Of a DNA stretch of 64,000 bases, positions 37,101-47,736 are shown in pieces (the first letter of the stretch is position 1; each line of letters begins with the position of its first letter). The notes under the pieces were generated by a model. That model was given only the letters and a program-made list of their open reading frames with translations. It searched no databases and had not been told where the DNA came from. Location: the NCBI GenBank assembly GCA_903813345.2, contig CAIIXF020000005.1:26787375-26851374 (forward strand), in the 5' to 3' direction. The position numbers and the translations under genes were made by a program. The DNA comes from Owenia fusiformis (lineage: Eukaryota > Annelida > Polychaeta > Sabellida > Oweniidae).

Positions 37101-37191
37101 AAGTGGAAGCCCTATGCATGGAACTCCATTTGGAGACAACCTCGCCACAACATCCCCTCCTTTGCCACTACCCCTTGATGCAGATGCCTAG
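22137..37191 (+). CDS. TTLL3: Tubulin monoglycylase, TTLL3/TTLL8 type, 17 exons
   Basis: TTLL3/8 enzymes add the first glycine to glutamates in tubulin tails of cilia and flagella, using ATP. Exons: 22137-22565, 23401-23502, 24682-24835, 25051-25188, 26126-26262, 26724-27159, 27436-27550, 27859-28020, 28144-28274, 28477-28538, 28772-28920, 29482-29577, 29942-30086, 30593-30706, 34470-34575, 34890-35037, 36311-37191; all junction phases agree. Length is about 1167 residues after allowing one indel in exon 6. Family marks: [39 protein letters not shown] (ATP loop), [66 protein letters not shown] (metal/ATP residues) and VVIDRRSD. The tail is basic and Pro-rich. The start is uncertain: an upstream ATG at 22102 opens a 14-codon frame that overlaps this one. 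Exon 6 has a frame break (separate entry). Confidence 0.9.
23700..24030. repeat. Decayed repeat with GCGATCGC motifs
   Basis: In a TTLL3 intron. It holds GTGCGATCGCCAAT, a run of about 15 G, and GTGCGATCGCACCCATCA followed by TAGATACGCCTATG. Repeats starting with CGTAGCCAGCTTTT at about 26350 and 52375 look like another family of similar style. No coding content. Confidence 0.4.
24541..24657. mobile_element. Short inverted-repeat element in a TTLL3 intron
   Basis: The arms contain TTAGCCTTGCCCAAGTCGGT and its inverse ACCGACTTGGGCAAGGCTA, flanked by GTTACGTTA on both sides. The right end is about 25 bp before the acceptor of the exon at 24682. Confidence 0.8.
26811..26876 (+). pseudogene. TTLL3: Reading-frame break in TTLL3/8 exon 6
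   Basis: From the acceptor at 26724 the frame gives the conserved [10 protein letters not shown] segment but runs into TGA at 26874. The rest of the exon is open only in the next frame, where it gives an acidic stretch (encoded by GAT repeats) and the conserved [14 protein letters not shown] block. An A8 run at 26815-26822 is the likely site: seven As would restore a single frame. All other exons are intact, so a sequencing or assembly error, or an allele, is likelier than a dead gene. Confidence 0.7.
28385..28455 (+). repeat. GTCACCACC-family repeat, 3' end copy
   Basis: GTGTCTGTAACAAATGGC, then AGTGACATTTTGCATG and a GCCTTGTTA tail, in a TTLL3 intron just before the exon at 28477. Confidence 0.7.
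29615..29785 (+). repeat. GTCACCACC-family repeat, near-complete short copy
   Basis: Begins TTTTTATGTCAACACC, passes through TCTCCAACTTTTTTGTGG and ends CAGGTGGTGACATTTTGC plus the GCCTTGTTTG tail. It lies in a TTLL3 intron. Confidence 0.75.
30845..30911. repeat. Inverted repeat in a TTLL3 intron
   Basis: GGGAAGATGAAAAGTACT pairs with AGTACTTTTTATCTTCCC, with a 30-bp spacer that itself has CATGTGACC/GGTCATGTG-type symmetry in the flank. It is probably a small MITE. Confidence 0.7.
31169..33027 (-). CDS. TRIM protein: RING, two B-boxes, coiled coil, NHL-type propeller (nested gene)
   Basis: TRIM-NHL proteins are RING E3 ubiquitin ligases that pick substrates through the C-terminal propeller. 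One exon, no introns, antisense inside TTLL3 intron 14 (30707-34469). ATG at 33027 has A at -3 and G at +4. Residues 15-60 are a RING finger ([20 protein letters not shown], then CCKC and SCPEC). B-boxes follow at about 94-140 (CTIC...CNEHHCKNC) and 155-200 ([14 protein letters not shown]). A coiled coil is at about 205-300 and a possible filamin-like region up to 375. The frame then breaks at an A6 run (31862-31867). The next frame carries NHL-like repeats: [51 protein letters not shown]. Joined length is about 619 residues, usual for the family. It may be an intact gene with a sequence error, a frameshifted gene or a young pseudogene. Confidence 0.87.
31853..31869 (-). other. Frame junction with a slippery heptamer in TRIM
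   Basis: The minus strand reads GTA AAA AAT GTG in the upstream frame, so A AAA AAT sits in register as a classic -1 slippery heptamer. A -1 step there continues with TGT GTT TTG GCT TTC into the NHL frame. Without a shift, translation stops after 11 more codons. A missing A in the homopolymer would look exactly the same. Confidence 0.5.
33028..34469 (+). other. TTLL3 intron upstream of the nested TRIM gene
   Basis: Must contain the TRIM promoter on the minus strand; no TATA box stands out. The remainder is AT-rich, with a decayed repeat near 33500-33720 (several GGGCC-containing blocks) and a GTCACCACC-family copy at 34345-34445. Confidence 0.5.
34345..34445 (+). repeat. GTCACCACC-family repeat, partial copy
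   Basis: GTCTCCAACTTTTTTGAGG through GGCAGGTGGTGACATTTTGC. It ends about 25 bp before the acceptor of the TTLL3 exon at 34470. Confidence 0.7.
35038..36310 (+). other. Last TTLL3 intron
   Basis: AT-rich, with a T-rich tract and CTGCAG before the final exon. I see no exon or clear transposon. Confidence 0.55.
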
Positions 37192-37289
37192 TCTACAACA
37201 ATAACATTTCTAGTCTTTGACAAATTATGGAAATATGTCTGAATGTCTCTGTGGCAAATGATTGAATTGAAGATTCACTTATACTCAGT

Positions 37290-37475
37290 TTTTTATGTCG
37301 CCACCAAAATGGTGACATATTGCTATTGCTTTAGTATCCAACTTTTAGTGGGCGGTGTTCAGCAGTTTGTGTTTGGTGTCTGTACCAGTATTAGGCATCT
37401 GTTTCAGCTGTTGGCACGGCATCTAAAACAAATGGCAGGTGGTGACATTTTGCATGTTAATGCCTTGTTATTTGC
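37290..37475 (+). repeat. GTCACCACC-family repeat, near-complete short copy
   Basis: Starts TTTTTATGTCGCCACC and ends GGTGGTGACATTTTGC plus a GCCTTGTTA tail. It lies in the TTLL3 3' UTR. Confidence 0.75.
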
Positions 37476-37868
37476 AAAATACAACTGCCACAGAGACATC
37501 AGAGTATGAACTCATTGCTTAAATAGGTGATGGTAAAAATATTATTGCTTGAAATTAGTTAAAACAAGACAAATAACTTAACAAGTAGCGACTGTAATTA
37601 ATTTTATTTTATTTTCTAGATGTTATATTTCTTACTTATCTTCAATTTATTAAAATATTTTACTACTAATTAGATATTATTTTACCAAACAGTATTACTT
37701 TTAGAGATGCATTGTTGCGCCTCAGTTGCGCCTAATTTGCCTCACATAATGTTCTTATGTAAATGGTACATGTTTATGCATGGGTTCTTGTAACAATAGT
37801 TTCTAGGTCTCAAACACCCTGCAATGTACAAGCATGACATTTACATTAGAGCACCCTGCTTTAAGGCC

Positions 37869-37874
37869 AAATAA
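37869..37874 (+). terminator. Candidate poly(A) signal for TTLL3/8
   Basis: AATAAA about 680 nt after the stop codon. Others are at 38627 and about 39484, so the choice is open. Confidence 0.35.
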
Positions 37875-38124
37875 AGTGTGCCAAATAGTTAATGTATATA
37901 AGAATAGATAGGTTTAGTTAGAGGACTTCAATTTCCTGTCTGTAACATCACATGTTACATCCAGACCCCATCCTATTGTGTGCTTGCCCATAGTATCATG
38001 AGGGGCTACATGTATATGCTTTCGGGGCCCCTCCTTGGCTTAAGGATCCCACAAGCAAACTTACAGTAGAATGGAGTCTGGATAATACCTGTGAACATCT
38101 TCCTATCTGAAACAATCTGTATCT

Positions 38125-38275
38125 ATACAGTAAAACCTGTCTATGTGAACACCTTTCTGAAATTAACACCTCATAATGCAAACACTTTTTCAATTCCAAT
38201 TTTGGATATCCCATTGAATCTCAAGAGAGAACCTTACACAATAATCACTTAAGAGTAGACAGATTTTACTGTATA
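38125..38275. mobile_element. Mariner-type MITE (ACAGTAAAACCTGTCTA ends)
   Basis: The left end is TATACAGTAAAACCTGTCTA; the right end is TAGACAGATTTTACTGTATA. TA flanks are present. About 150 bp, non-coding. Confidence 0.8.
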
Positions 38276-38814
38276 TGTATAGTAGTATATTCAAAATTGC
38301 TTCTTTCGCTTTCTGGTCACTGTCTTATAGGGATCCCTGCAGGTTGTATGTTTTTTGATTCATTTCATATCTCGATATTAATATAATTATTTGAGACAGA
38401 TGATTTTATAAATCTTTGCAAAATTATTGTCAATATTAATTTTATGATTCAATTTAGGAAAAAAAGTATTCTACTCATATAAGGGTTAATTGGTTTGAAA
38501 AAAAGATGATATAAAAATAAACCTTCAATATTTACAAATCAAATTTTAGGTGATTTCAAGCAATCATACCTGGGCATCAAGCAATCATGGGATCCCTAGT
38601 GTCTCATGTGTCTATATATTATGCTAAATAAATATTCTGCATTCTGGAAATGAGAAACATTTTTATTAATTTCATTGTTTCATGACTTTGTAACTTATTT
38701 CAATTCTTACAACTCATGAGAAAATGAAATATCTTTAAAATTAAAATAATTTCTGAAATGTCCTATGATTAGTTATTCTGCTTCACTGTAATTCTCATCT
38801 TCAAAACAAACAAG

Positions 38815-39080
38815 ATTATTATCGCACTTTGAAGAAGTGCTATATATATTGTCATTGTCTTGGGTTACTGGGAAAACGTGCGAGTGGGCAGTGGACAATA
38901 GCAGACTATTGCCAAGATCCAGTTAGGTTTTGAGCATGCTGGGTAAATTACATAGCAGCCATTTTGCTCTTCAAAGTGCGATATTTATCACTATAGTCTT
39001 GCAGTAAGTCCCAGATCTTACCCTCTTTGTAAAAGTGAGGTGTGTGGGGATTATAAGGGACTGAAGCAAGACTATGTACC
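38815..39080. mobile_element. Two adjacent small inverted-repeat elements
   Basis: The first (about 38820-38986) has TATCGCACTTTGAAG ends. The second (about 38993-39077) has TATAGTCTTGC... and ...GCAAGACTATG ends, the same family as the element at 10083. They sit next to each other with only a few bases between. Confidence 0.65.
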
Positions 39081-39759
39081 TTATTGCCAATATTTCTACT
39101 CATTAGTTTTACTGTACTGTTAATTATGTTAGATATTTTAAGGTGGCAATTTTTCTGTATGCCTTCAGTAATATTGAGATATTCCATTGATGTGATTTAA
39201 AATCAACATTTTCCTTCCTTCAAAAGTGTTCCTTACATGTTTTAAGGGATGACAATTTCGGCATGATATCTTGAATTTATGACTGAATCAAATGTGCAAA
39301 AAAGTTGTTCAGAAAAAATTCCCAATGAAACATTATTCATGTAGATATGTGTCTTAGGATAATTTCAGTTAGTCATCTACATAGAAATATAAATGTATGT
39401 CAAACTTTTGCACAAATGATTCATTAATAAATGATGTCACGATATCATACTGAATTTGAACTGTCGTTTTCACACTTGAATGCCAATAAATCATGTCAGG
39501 AACAAGAGAATTATGTTGATAAAGAATCTATGGCAGGCTAAATATTGTAATATTAGTGTGTGCCTAGAGGAACAAATTGCCCCATTTATAGTTTAGTCTT
39601 AGTTTAAGGAATAAAATCTTGCTTAGAATAAATACACTTGCTTTCACTTTCTAGCTATTTTCTTTTATTATAAGGTGACACCTTCAACTTGCTATGGTTG
39701 TGTATATTCATACAGTATATGTATATAAGATGTATATACACAAATTATATTTGCATCAG

Positions 39760-40085
39760 GTCCTAAAGTACATCCTTATAGTAGTACACATCCTCTAAGT
39801 ACTTGCATCCTTATTGTACACTTATCCTTATAGGAGTACACAGCACTACACACATCCTTTAAGTACATCAGAGACATATAAAACATGTTTTATATGTCTC
39901 TGAGTACTTACATCATTATAGTTCATATATTCTTATTATTTACACTTCTTTTATATACATCCTTAAACATATTAGGAACATCAACATAGTATACACATCC
40001 TTAAAGTACTTACATACTTACTACTTATGCATCAATACTTTTCTTACACACATCCTTAAAGCATGATACAACCTTATAGTTCTGG
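39760..40085 (+). repeat. Degenerate tandem repeat with a perfect 36-bp palindrome
   Basis: Repeated variants of ACATCCTTATAGTAGTACAC. A perfect palindrome spans 39868-39903, with half TCAGAGACATATAAAACA and its inverse directly joined. Confidence 0.7.
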
Positions 40086-41395
40086 TTTAAGTGAATGTCT
40101 TATATTTCATACTACAATGTACAATGTACACACACTATATAGTAACTAGTTATCCTGCATCTTCATCCCTGTGCACTTTCTTTGGCCAAACAAATTTCAG
40201 CAATTCAAGATCCTGGAATTTTATCTTGTGATCCCCAGCTTAGTTATCCTCTTCTGCAGCTTACAATCAATAATTGTGTGTGAGCTTATGCTTTACTGAT
40301 GTTTTCCCTTAAAGGTCTATATCACTATCAACGGCAAGGCCTATTTAAGAACGGCCTCATCTATGGGAAAGGAGTGCAATACTCACACGTAGTACGTCTA
40401 CGTGTCCCCCAGAAAGTTCCCTACGGAGCATATGGTGGAGGCAATAAAATTGCTGTCGTTAAATCGCACATTCGCACCTTCTGTCAGAAATGAGATATAG
40501 AGGGCAGCACGTGTGTGGTGGAGCTTCGCTAACGTAATTATCTTTATTTCTCACAGATATGTCATACTGGTCACGTTATTCTGAGGTAACAATGATTGGC
40601 ATTGAATTGATATACAGAAAGTTGATCTATTGAGAGACCTGGATGGTTTAATTGGTTGTAAACTAATTAACAAATGCAATTTAAAATACATTTGGAATGA
40701 TCATTAGGCAAATTGCATCAACAAAAGGAGATACCATTATTTTGACCACAGGTACCAAGAATTGGAATAGCTTTACGAGTATGACATTGAATGTGGGGCT
40801 CTTTATTTTTCATGTTTCTGTCATTTATTTTTATGGTGTCCTTTTTTATTATCCTAGAACTAACATAATTTAACAAAAAAATTTTTTTTATGTTACTAAC
40901 ATTATGTTTAAACATATAACATATAATAATTAAAAGGATATGTCAAAGTATGGAAATCAAGATATGGTTTTGGTTTAAGATTATAATGAAAAACATCATC
41001 CACTCTGTTCCTCCCTTCTTCTAGAATGCTAGAAGGGGGTATGAGTTCTGACGGTCTATGCCAGCCATTGTGAATAAAGCCAACTTTGACCTATCCCAAA
41101 ATCTGTTACTAACAAACATATTGAATGCATGTAACTGTCATAGTATTAATATTGTTTTATTGTTGATCAATTGTAGCGTATTTGTCTATGTATGTTTCTC
41201 TTGTCATTTTTTATACAACTGTAGCTGTGCAGTGATGTATTCCAATGTCAGAGTTTTGACTAGAATAAGATGTTAACATACATTGGTCCACATTAGGATG
41301 ATAGTTAGTATCATTCAAGATGGTGGACAAAATTTGTTCAGTATTGATAAACCTTCGTTTTTAACTAAACCATGGGCTTTCAAGAGACTGGATTC
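40086..41395. other. Intergenic sequence
   Basis: A GC-richer island at about 40310-40530 holds a 64-codon open frame with no recognisable domain and no convincing splice sites. Otherwise AT-rich sequence without an identified feature. Confidence 0.45.
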
Positions 41396-41892
41396 TTAAA
41401 GGCCCACTTCGCTTATTTTCAATGTTTTTGGGCAAAATTAAGACTTTTATTTGAATTCTATAGAATGTCCTATGTATTGCTAAGAACCCTATCTTTCATT
41501 TGACACCAACTACAGCTCAAACGGACCACATCAAAGCTTACAATGAATAATCAAAAGATATTTTCGATCCGTCAAGCTTTATATATTAAGTTTTTATCAA
41601 TATCATTAAAAGATGGCAAAGTTGTTTGTATTACATGATACATTCATTTTTATAGATGTGTCGCCATCTTTTAAATCAAAAGTAATTAAAAACATGCACT
41701 TTGTTTAGCATGTGCATGCATGTCTAATGATCTCTGAACTTCAAATGCTTTTTTCTATGTGAGTTATTTTTTCTTTGTCCAACATTAAAGCAAATCAAAC
41801 TTTGTTTCATATTTGAGCGAGTGTGTGAGTAATATGTTTCAATAATAATTTTTTTTCTTTTTTCTTCTAAATTAAGTATAGTGGGCCTTTAA
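41396..41892. mobile_element. TTAA-type (piggyBac-like) MITE
   Basis: TTAA at both ends (41396-41399, 41889-41892) followed by AAGGCCCACT and its inverse AGTGGGCCTT; the inner ends TTCGCTTATTTT and TTAATTTAG-type also resemble each other. About 497 bp with no coding capacity. Confidence 0.75.
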
Positions 41893-42009
41893 GTTTCTGT
41901 TCATGCAAACTAAGAACTTTTTTTCATATTTAAGCAATTGCAAAGAAATGTTTAAAGATCAGAGAAGTTAAAAGAAAATTTCTACTCTACACTTATAAAT
42001 TAGGAATAC

Positions 42010-42494
42010 AGGCCTGTCAACTGTCCCGCAATTTGCGTATTTGTCACGCATTTGCTGAAGAATTTGAAGTCACGCCAGAAAATGTCACGCAAATACGCAT
42101 TTTACCTGGTAATTGTCAAGCAAAAATCTTTCTGTAGAAAATTTTCTAAAAAAGATCGTCTACACAGCAAAAATACGAACGACAGGAAAAAAGTACTCAG
42201 TTCGTTCGGACTTTTCACGCGAATTACGGATATGTTACGCATTCCGTTCGAAATTTTTTGTACCTACCCCCCCCCCCCCCCCCCCCCCCCGTTGATGGAT
42301 GTTAGATACGCGAGCGTAGCGAGCGGGAAAATTTGAGGTGTTCAAAATTTGGCAAGATGTAATAAAATTTAAACCAAGGTGTTCAAAATTTGGATCAAGG
42401 TGTTCAGATTTGGACCAAGGTGTCCACATTTTGAGGGGAGGTGTTCAACATTTCCAAGTCACTCATGTTAGGTGTTCCCAAGTTGACAGGCCTG
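42010..42494. mobile_element. MITE with GGCCTGTCAACT ends and internal tandem repeat
   Basis: Starts AGGCCTGTCAACT and ends AGTTGACAGGCCT. Inside are a run of about 23 C, a palindromic GCGAGCGTAGCGAGCG stretch and four to five copies of AAGGTGTTCAAAATTTGG. The non-coding frames across it are repeat artefacts. Confidence 0.75.
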
Positions 42495-43061
42495 GGAATA
42501 GGATAATCATACTAAACTAATCATCTCCCAGGATATCTATAGTTGTTTGTAACTGGAACTTTATTAGTTAGCATGAGGAAATATTTGGAATCTAGATTTT
42601 ACTTGATGTAGGCTAGCTTAAATCGAAGGTTTCACGAAATTGAATGGATTGTGCCTACCTCCTTGAATAATACTAACTCCATTTAGTAGTATACGTATTA
42701 TCATCCATGAGACTCCCAGCTGAGACATTGATGTGTTTTAGTATAAATTACGATTCATGTTGTTTGCATGTTGAAAACTCTCATAAATTGTTTTTGTTGG
42801 ATTTATGTTTTATTAACTCATCGTGACTTTAATTTATATTTAATGATATGATTGTGTAATTAATATATTTATTTAATGTATCTTGCATTACATAATAATA
42901 TAGATATATCATTTGTTTTTGCACTTTGCTGATTTTTTTTTTATTCAGTGTTGAAGCAATGTAAAACAATTTAATAGTATGATTGCACAGATTTGCTGAG
43001 TTTTTATTAAAGTTTGTGTATTTCCTAATGATTTGACATTTTGATGATTTTTACACTTCAG

Positions 43062-43657
43062 ATATGCACCTGATGGCTAACAGTAACAGTAACAATCTAT
43101 TTGTTGGTGTGAACTTGATAGCTAACCCACTGGTGGATGGGTTCTGGGCCCGCGTGTGTCCACAGTGTGGTAAGGGGATGAACTCGCGTTTCTCGGGTGA
43201 ATCTCCTCCATGTAAGTGCCGTGTAGATAGCATCAAGCTTGGTGTCACACGCTCAGATACAATGAAATCTAGGTCATCATCTCATGATCAAATTTCCCCT
43301 GTTCCGAAGACACCCAGAAGGAGGGCAATTGGACAATTACGGAGACAATCTGACACAACTTCAACAGCAGATTCGTCACCTGAGTTGTTTACATCACGCC
43401 AGGGAACAATTCTCAACGACCTTGACCAACTGAAGAATAAAATCGTCCTCAGGTATACCGATGCAGGGATTCAACGACCAAAAACACCCATCCATAAATT
43501 CATGGGGCCAGGCTTCCCAAATATGTATAAGAAGTATTCCAGTAGAAAAAGTACAGATAATGGCTACCCGGTTTATACAGACACTAATCGGCCAATACCA
43601 AAAGGTCCACTGTCTATGGTGTGTGTCACTACACCTAACTCAAATAGCACATGTTGA
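43062..43657 (+). CDS. Orphan terminal exon, unknown protein with a cysteine-rich patch
   Basis: A TTACACTTCAG acceptor precedes an open frame to the stop at 43655-43657. The exon enters in phase 1; its first ATG is at 43064. The roughly 198 residues contain CPQCGKGMNSRFSGESPP followed by CKC (a possible zinc-binding patch), a basic Ser-rich stretch (KTPRRRAIGQLRRQSD) and a C-terminal region with IHKFMGPGFPNMYKKYSS. I do not recognise the family. It may be an alternative last exon of TTLL3/8 (the phase fits the exon at 34890-35037 or a GTAAAA donor at 36599) or the end of a separate gene. Confidence 0.6.
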
Positions 43658-44884
43658 TTCGTAAGGTTTTTCTAGGCATTTCGTTTGAATCATGTTAGAT
43701 GTTCATTTGTTATTATTTATTAGACTTTATTTTGGACCCTTCGCTTTTCTAAAAGAGAGCTTCATCAGCCTCAAGCCTCGGGGTAGTTATTGCGTTAAAG
43801 TATGAGAATATTGGTCAGTCCTCGTGATTGCACAGATGCAGTTTAACCGATATTTAAGAATGAAAAAGATATGCAGCTATGGTCAGCCATGTAGGCCCCC
43901 AAATTAACTGTTTCCCCCGTCTCAAGCATGAAAAAAGAAATTTGCCCCTCATGCACTTGTCCAATTAAGCAAAAAGTGACTTGGCATTATTTTATATCTC
44001 AATTGAATTTGATACATACTCTCAAAGTATGAGAATGCAGGCATAATAGAAACATTAAACATTGTAAAACATAATGGAAACACCAAACTTTGTAAAACAC
44101 ATACCACTGCCACATCATAGCAACTGAGGGGATGAAACATAAATGAATTATATACGTTTTATTCTCATTTCATTTAAGACACCATATTTGCAATTGTAAA
44201 AGTAATTTTAAACAAACATGTGTGGCATATGCATATGCATATAGATATATTTTCTGTTATTCAAATAATAAGAGAAGCATGTTCACCTAATCTATTTTAA
44301 AAGATGGTGATAATTGCAATATTTACAGAAAAGAATAGTTTCGTAAGTCTTCCTATGGTGAAAATTATTGGTTGTATTGAATTTTGTTTAACATTGAGCC
44401 CTAACAAAATTATTTACGGACAACTCAATAAAACATAAGATTATACTTGCCCCTTTAAGGTGCACATTCTTGTGATCAGCCACACCACAAATCACAAAAT
44501 GCAGTGTCAGGATAGAGAATGATGTTCTTAATTTAGTCATGAATTTATATACATTTTCCACTTTCCGGAAATTGCATGGGCAAAGTAAGCTATGGGGCAG
44601 ACGATGCAACATGCAACATTAGAAGTCTTTTGGACTGATACTGTGGAAATTATGTCACATAGTAGGCCTAGTAGTATTATCTTGGCAGTATTTTAGACAA
44701 GAAAGACGTGAATTAAATGTCACTTCTGCACATAATACAAATAATTTGCATGTGTTTATACATCTTAAACACTGGTACATGTTACACAGCATGATTAAAT
44801 TGCTTCATTATGAAGCATTTTGACAGAAAGCTTTGTAACTAAGGATTTTGTGCTTGTTTAACTCCTCAAAAATTGTCATTACGA
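43658..44884. other. Intergenic sequence
   Basis: AT-rich sequence after the orphan exon. No gene, clear transposon or strong palindrome seen. Confidence 0.45.
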
Positions 44885-45655
44885 AGCGTTTTATGTCACC
44901 ACCAAAAGTAGATTATTGTTATGGACTCCAACTTTTTTGTAACAGCGGTTGGTGTCTGTAACAAATTCTTAAAACTTCCAATAACTTAACAAATACTGTT
45001 TAGACTTACTTCAATTTTTTCCAAATTATCTACAAGTTTTCAAAAGTTCAAATCTGACTTTAGATTTAAGATTTGACTTTCAATGACCTTTTCAAGGTAA
45101 AAAAAAGTTAAAAAAGGTCAAAACAGTTTTTCAACTTTCTTCAAATTGAACAATTGTTTTTCAAATCATCTACAAGTTATCAGAAGTTCAAATCTGACTT
45201 TAGATTTAAGATTTGACCTTCAATGACCTTCTCAAGGTCAAAGAAAGGTCAAAAAGGTATTTTTCAACTTGCTTCAAATTGACCAATTTTTCCAAAATCA
45301 TCAGTTCTCAGAAATTCAAATCTGACTTAAGATTGAACAAAAAATATTTTGAGCAACTAGGTGGTGACATTTTTCAAAATCATGTACAAGTTCTCAAAAG
45401 TTCAAATCTGGCTATAGATTTGACTTTCAATGACATTCTCAAGGTCAAAAAAGATTTGACCTTCAATGACCTTCTCAAAGTCAAACTTTCGATGACCTTC
45501 TCAGGGTCGAAAAAGAGTATTTTTTCAACTTGCTTCAAATTGACCAATTTTTCCAAAATCATCAGTTCTCAGAAATTCAAATCTGACTTAAGATTGAACA
45601 AAAAATATTTTGAGCAACTAGGTGGTGACATTTTGTCATGTTAATGTCTTGTTTG
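44885..45655 (+). repeat. GTCACCACC-family repeat expanded by internal satellite
   Basis: Begins TTTTATGTCACCACC and ends GGTGGTGACATTTTG plus a GTCTTGTTTG tail, like the short copies. About 600 bp of tandem units with TCAAATCTGACTTTAGATT and CAATGACCTTCTCAAGGTCA lie between. A 120-bp block is present twice almost unchanged (about 45250-45370 and 45520-45640), each copy ending in GGTGGTGACATTTT. Confidence 0.85.
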
Positions 45656-46126
45656 TCAAAATGGTTCATAACGAAGCATGTCAATCAAACTTGCTGTGTA
45701 ACTCAAACTACCAATGCATGGAGTTCAGCTAGCAGTAGGAATTTTTAGCTCAACAATTCAAAATGCTTTTATATTTTGCATAATGATCAAGTTTGTTTAC
45801 TTTGATAATAAACAATAGTTTGTTATGAATGATTGTTTTCATAGGTTTATTTAACTGAACAGAACTTTTATAGTTATGTTGTTTAATATAGATATTTATA
45901 ATATGAATATAGAAATTGCTTATTATATTATTTTATAACCCATTGAGTTCTGTTTTGTTCTGCTCTGATGAGTAGTGTAATATCACACCATTATCCACCA
46001 AAGCAACGTATCCTATCATTTGCAATTTCCCGATGAAAAAATTATCAAACAAAACTTGTGAAGGGGATGTACTTATGGTTTTGTAAAATACACAAATCAC
46101 TAGTAAATGTTTCACTTTAAGGCTGT

Positions 46127-46132
46127 TTTATT
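46127..46132 (-). terminator. Candidate poly(A) signal, secreted-protein copy A
   Basis: AATAAA on the minus strand 19 nt after the stop. Copy B has the same arrangement. Confidence 0.55.
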
Positions 46133-46472
46133 AGATGAACATGCAAATTATTTACATTGGAAATCTTATTATTGCGGCAAGAGTGTATGTATCAAGGAAC
46201 ACTGATAATCCATGCAATTTACCCCATCCATATTTATCCGAGTATACTGTCCACATCAGGGCAGATATGTTATCCTTCACAATATAAGGGAAGATTTGGT
46301 AGATTGTAAACACCTCAGGCTCTTTACTGAATCCACATTCTTTGTCTACGTCAAGCACCATCAGAGCAAGCCATAGGTTGGCACCTTTTGGAATTGTTCC
46401 TTCCCATTTTCCTGTATTAACAATGTGTTCAGATTTTCTTAACATATGTGTTGATATTTAAGGATATAAGCC

Positions 46473-46612
46473 CCGGACTCGGTGCATTGTGTGCTGATTC
46501 ATTCCATTGAATGCGTTGTTCCCAAATCTTTGCATGACAGCGCAGTGGGAATGCAAAAGATAACAATGCCTGAGTGGAATGAAGCAGCCACAATGCATTG
46601 AGTCTTGGACTT
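46473..46612. mobile_element. Short inverted-repeat element upstream of copy A exon 3
   Basis: The left arm contains GACTCGGTGCATTGTG and TTCATTCCATT; the right arm is the imperfect inverse (AGTGGAATGAAGCAG, CACAATGCATTGAGTC). Located in intron 2 of copy A. Confidence 0.65.
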
Positions 46613-47230
46613 AAATTCTTTTCACACATTGCAAAATATATATTTTCTACAGATCACCTAAAAGATACAAAATTTCTAAAAGAACATATTTTCAATGAAT
46701 TTTTTGCAAGGGTCAAGTTTGCTAAGTATCAATTTCAATCTGGCGAGTCAAGCTGTCACCTTGATAACAAGTTTTGTTTAACAAGTGACCTTGAATGCGG
46801 TGATTATTATAAGTGATATAATGCACTGCAGTTGTTTGAAATACTGTGTTTGGATTGGCTGGAATCAGACACACCTTTCGTACCTATGTGTAAATAAACA
46901 GTAGCACCTTTGTGTGTTTGTACTAATGAAGGGACCAAAAAGCTGATGATCCATAAACAATTTGCTTAAAATCTACTCAAATTGTGTATGGTACATACAG
47001 TATGACTATTTTGGTAATGATAAAAAGTAGAAAGTTAAATGATTTTATTATTTGAATTAATTACTGACTTACCACCAGATAATGTCATTGACTTTTTTGA
47101 TCTCAGAATGTACCCTCCCATTTGAAACCTGCTGTTCCTATAATATTTAACCAGAGTTGATGTTGTCTCAGTAATGACTCGCGCATCATTATCAGCTGCA
47201 CCACCATAAAAGGTGAAGCCCCCTATATCA

Positions 47231-47736
47231 CCCTATGCAGACAGAGCCTGTGGGAAATATTGGGTGCGGCGCAAATGAGCGGAGGGTGCGGAGCTAACCC
47301 ATGGTACGTTTATGGAGCTCCTCCGCACCCAATATTTAGAGGGGCTCATATCTGAAAAACATTTCCGAATTTTTATAAAATCACACAGATACTGCCTGGC
47401 TTCCAAGATGCAAAAATAATTTGTATAGAAAGTGTACCTTGAACACCATTTTTTATGAATGCTGGGGACTCAGTATTAAAAGGATAATTTCAAAATATAT
47501 AGGTCTGGGAAAGGTTTAAGGCACACTGCGTCACTATAGAATGAATTGCGCTACTATTTTCACAATTGTATTGATATTTGGTGTCAAATACACATATCTT
47601 GGTATATTTGAAGTCCCAAAACGGCTTAGTTTCAGAAATATCCCAAGTTTAAATTCAAAAATGACCGTTAGCTCCGCACCCTCCGCTCATTTGCTCCGCA
47701 CCCAATATTTCCCACAGGCTCTGTCTGCATAGGGTG
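47231..47736. mobile_element. 506-bp hAT-like MITE inside a coding exon
   Basis: The ends are CCCTATGCAGACAGAGCC and the inverse GGCTCTGTCTGCATAGGG; the inverted repeats extend through AAATATTGGGTGCG and CGGAGGGTGCGGAGCTAA. The 8-bp string CTATATCA flanks both sides (47223-47230, 47737-47744). Removing the element plus one CTATATCA leaves an exon of 246 nt, the length of the same exon in copy B, and restores VDIGGFTF. The 8-bp duplication points to the hAT superfamily. Confidence 0.9.

Noticed and set aside
40299-40493. 64-codon frame in a GC-richer island, considered as a TTLL3 or orphan-gene exon
   Set aside because: No convincing acceptor/donor pair and no recognisable motif; kept only as an intergenic note.
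45213-45644. 143-codon frame with internal repeats
   Set aside because: Lies in the satellite-expanded interspersed repeat; periodic because the DNA is periodic.
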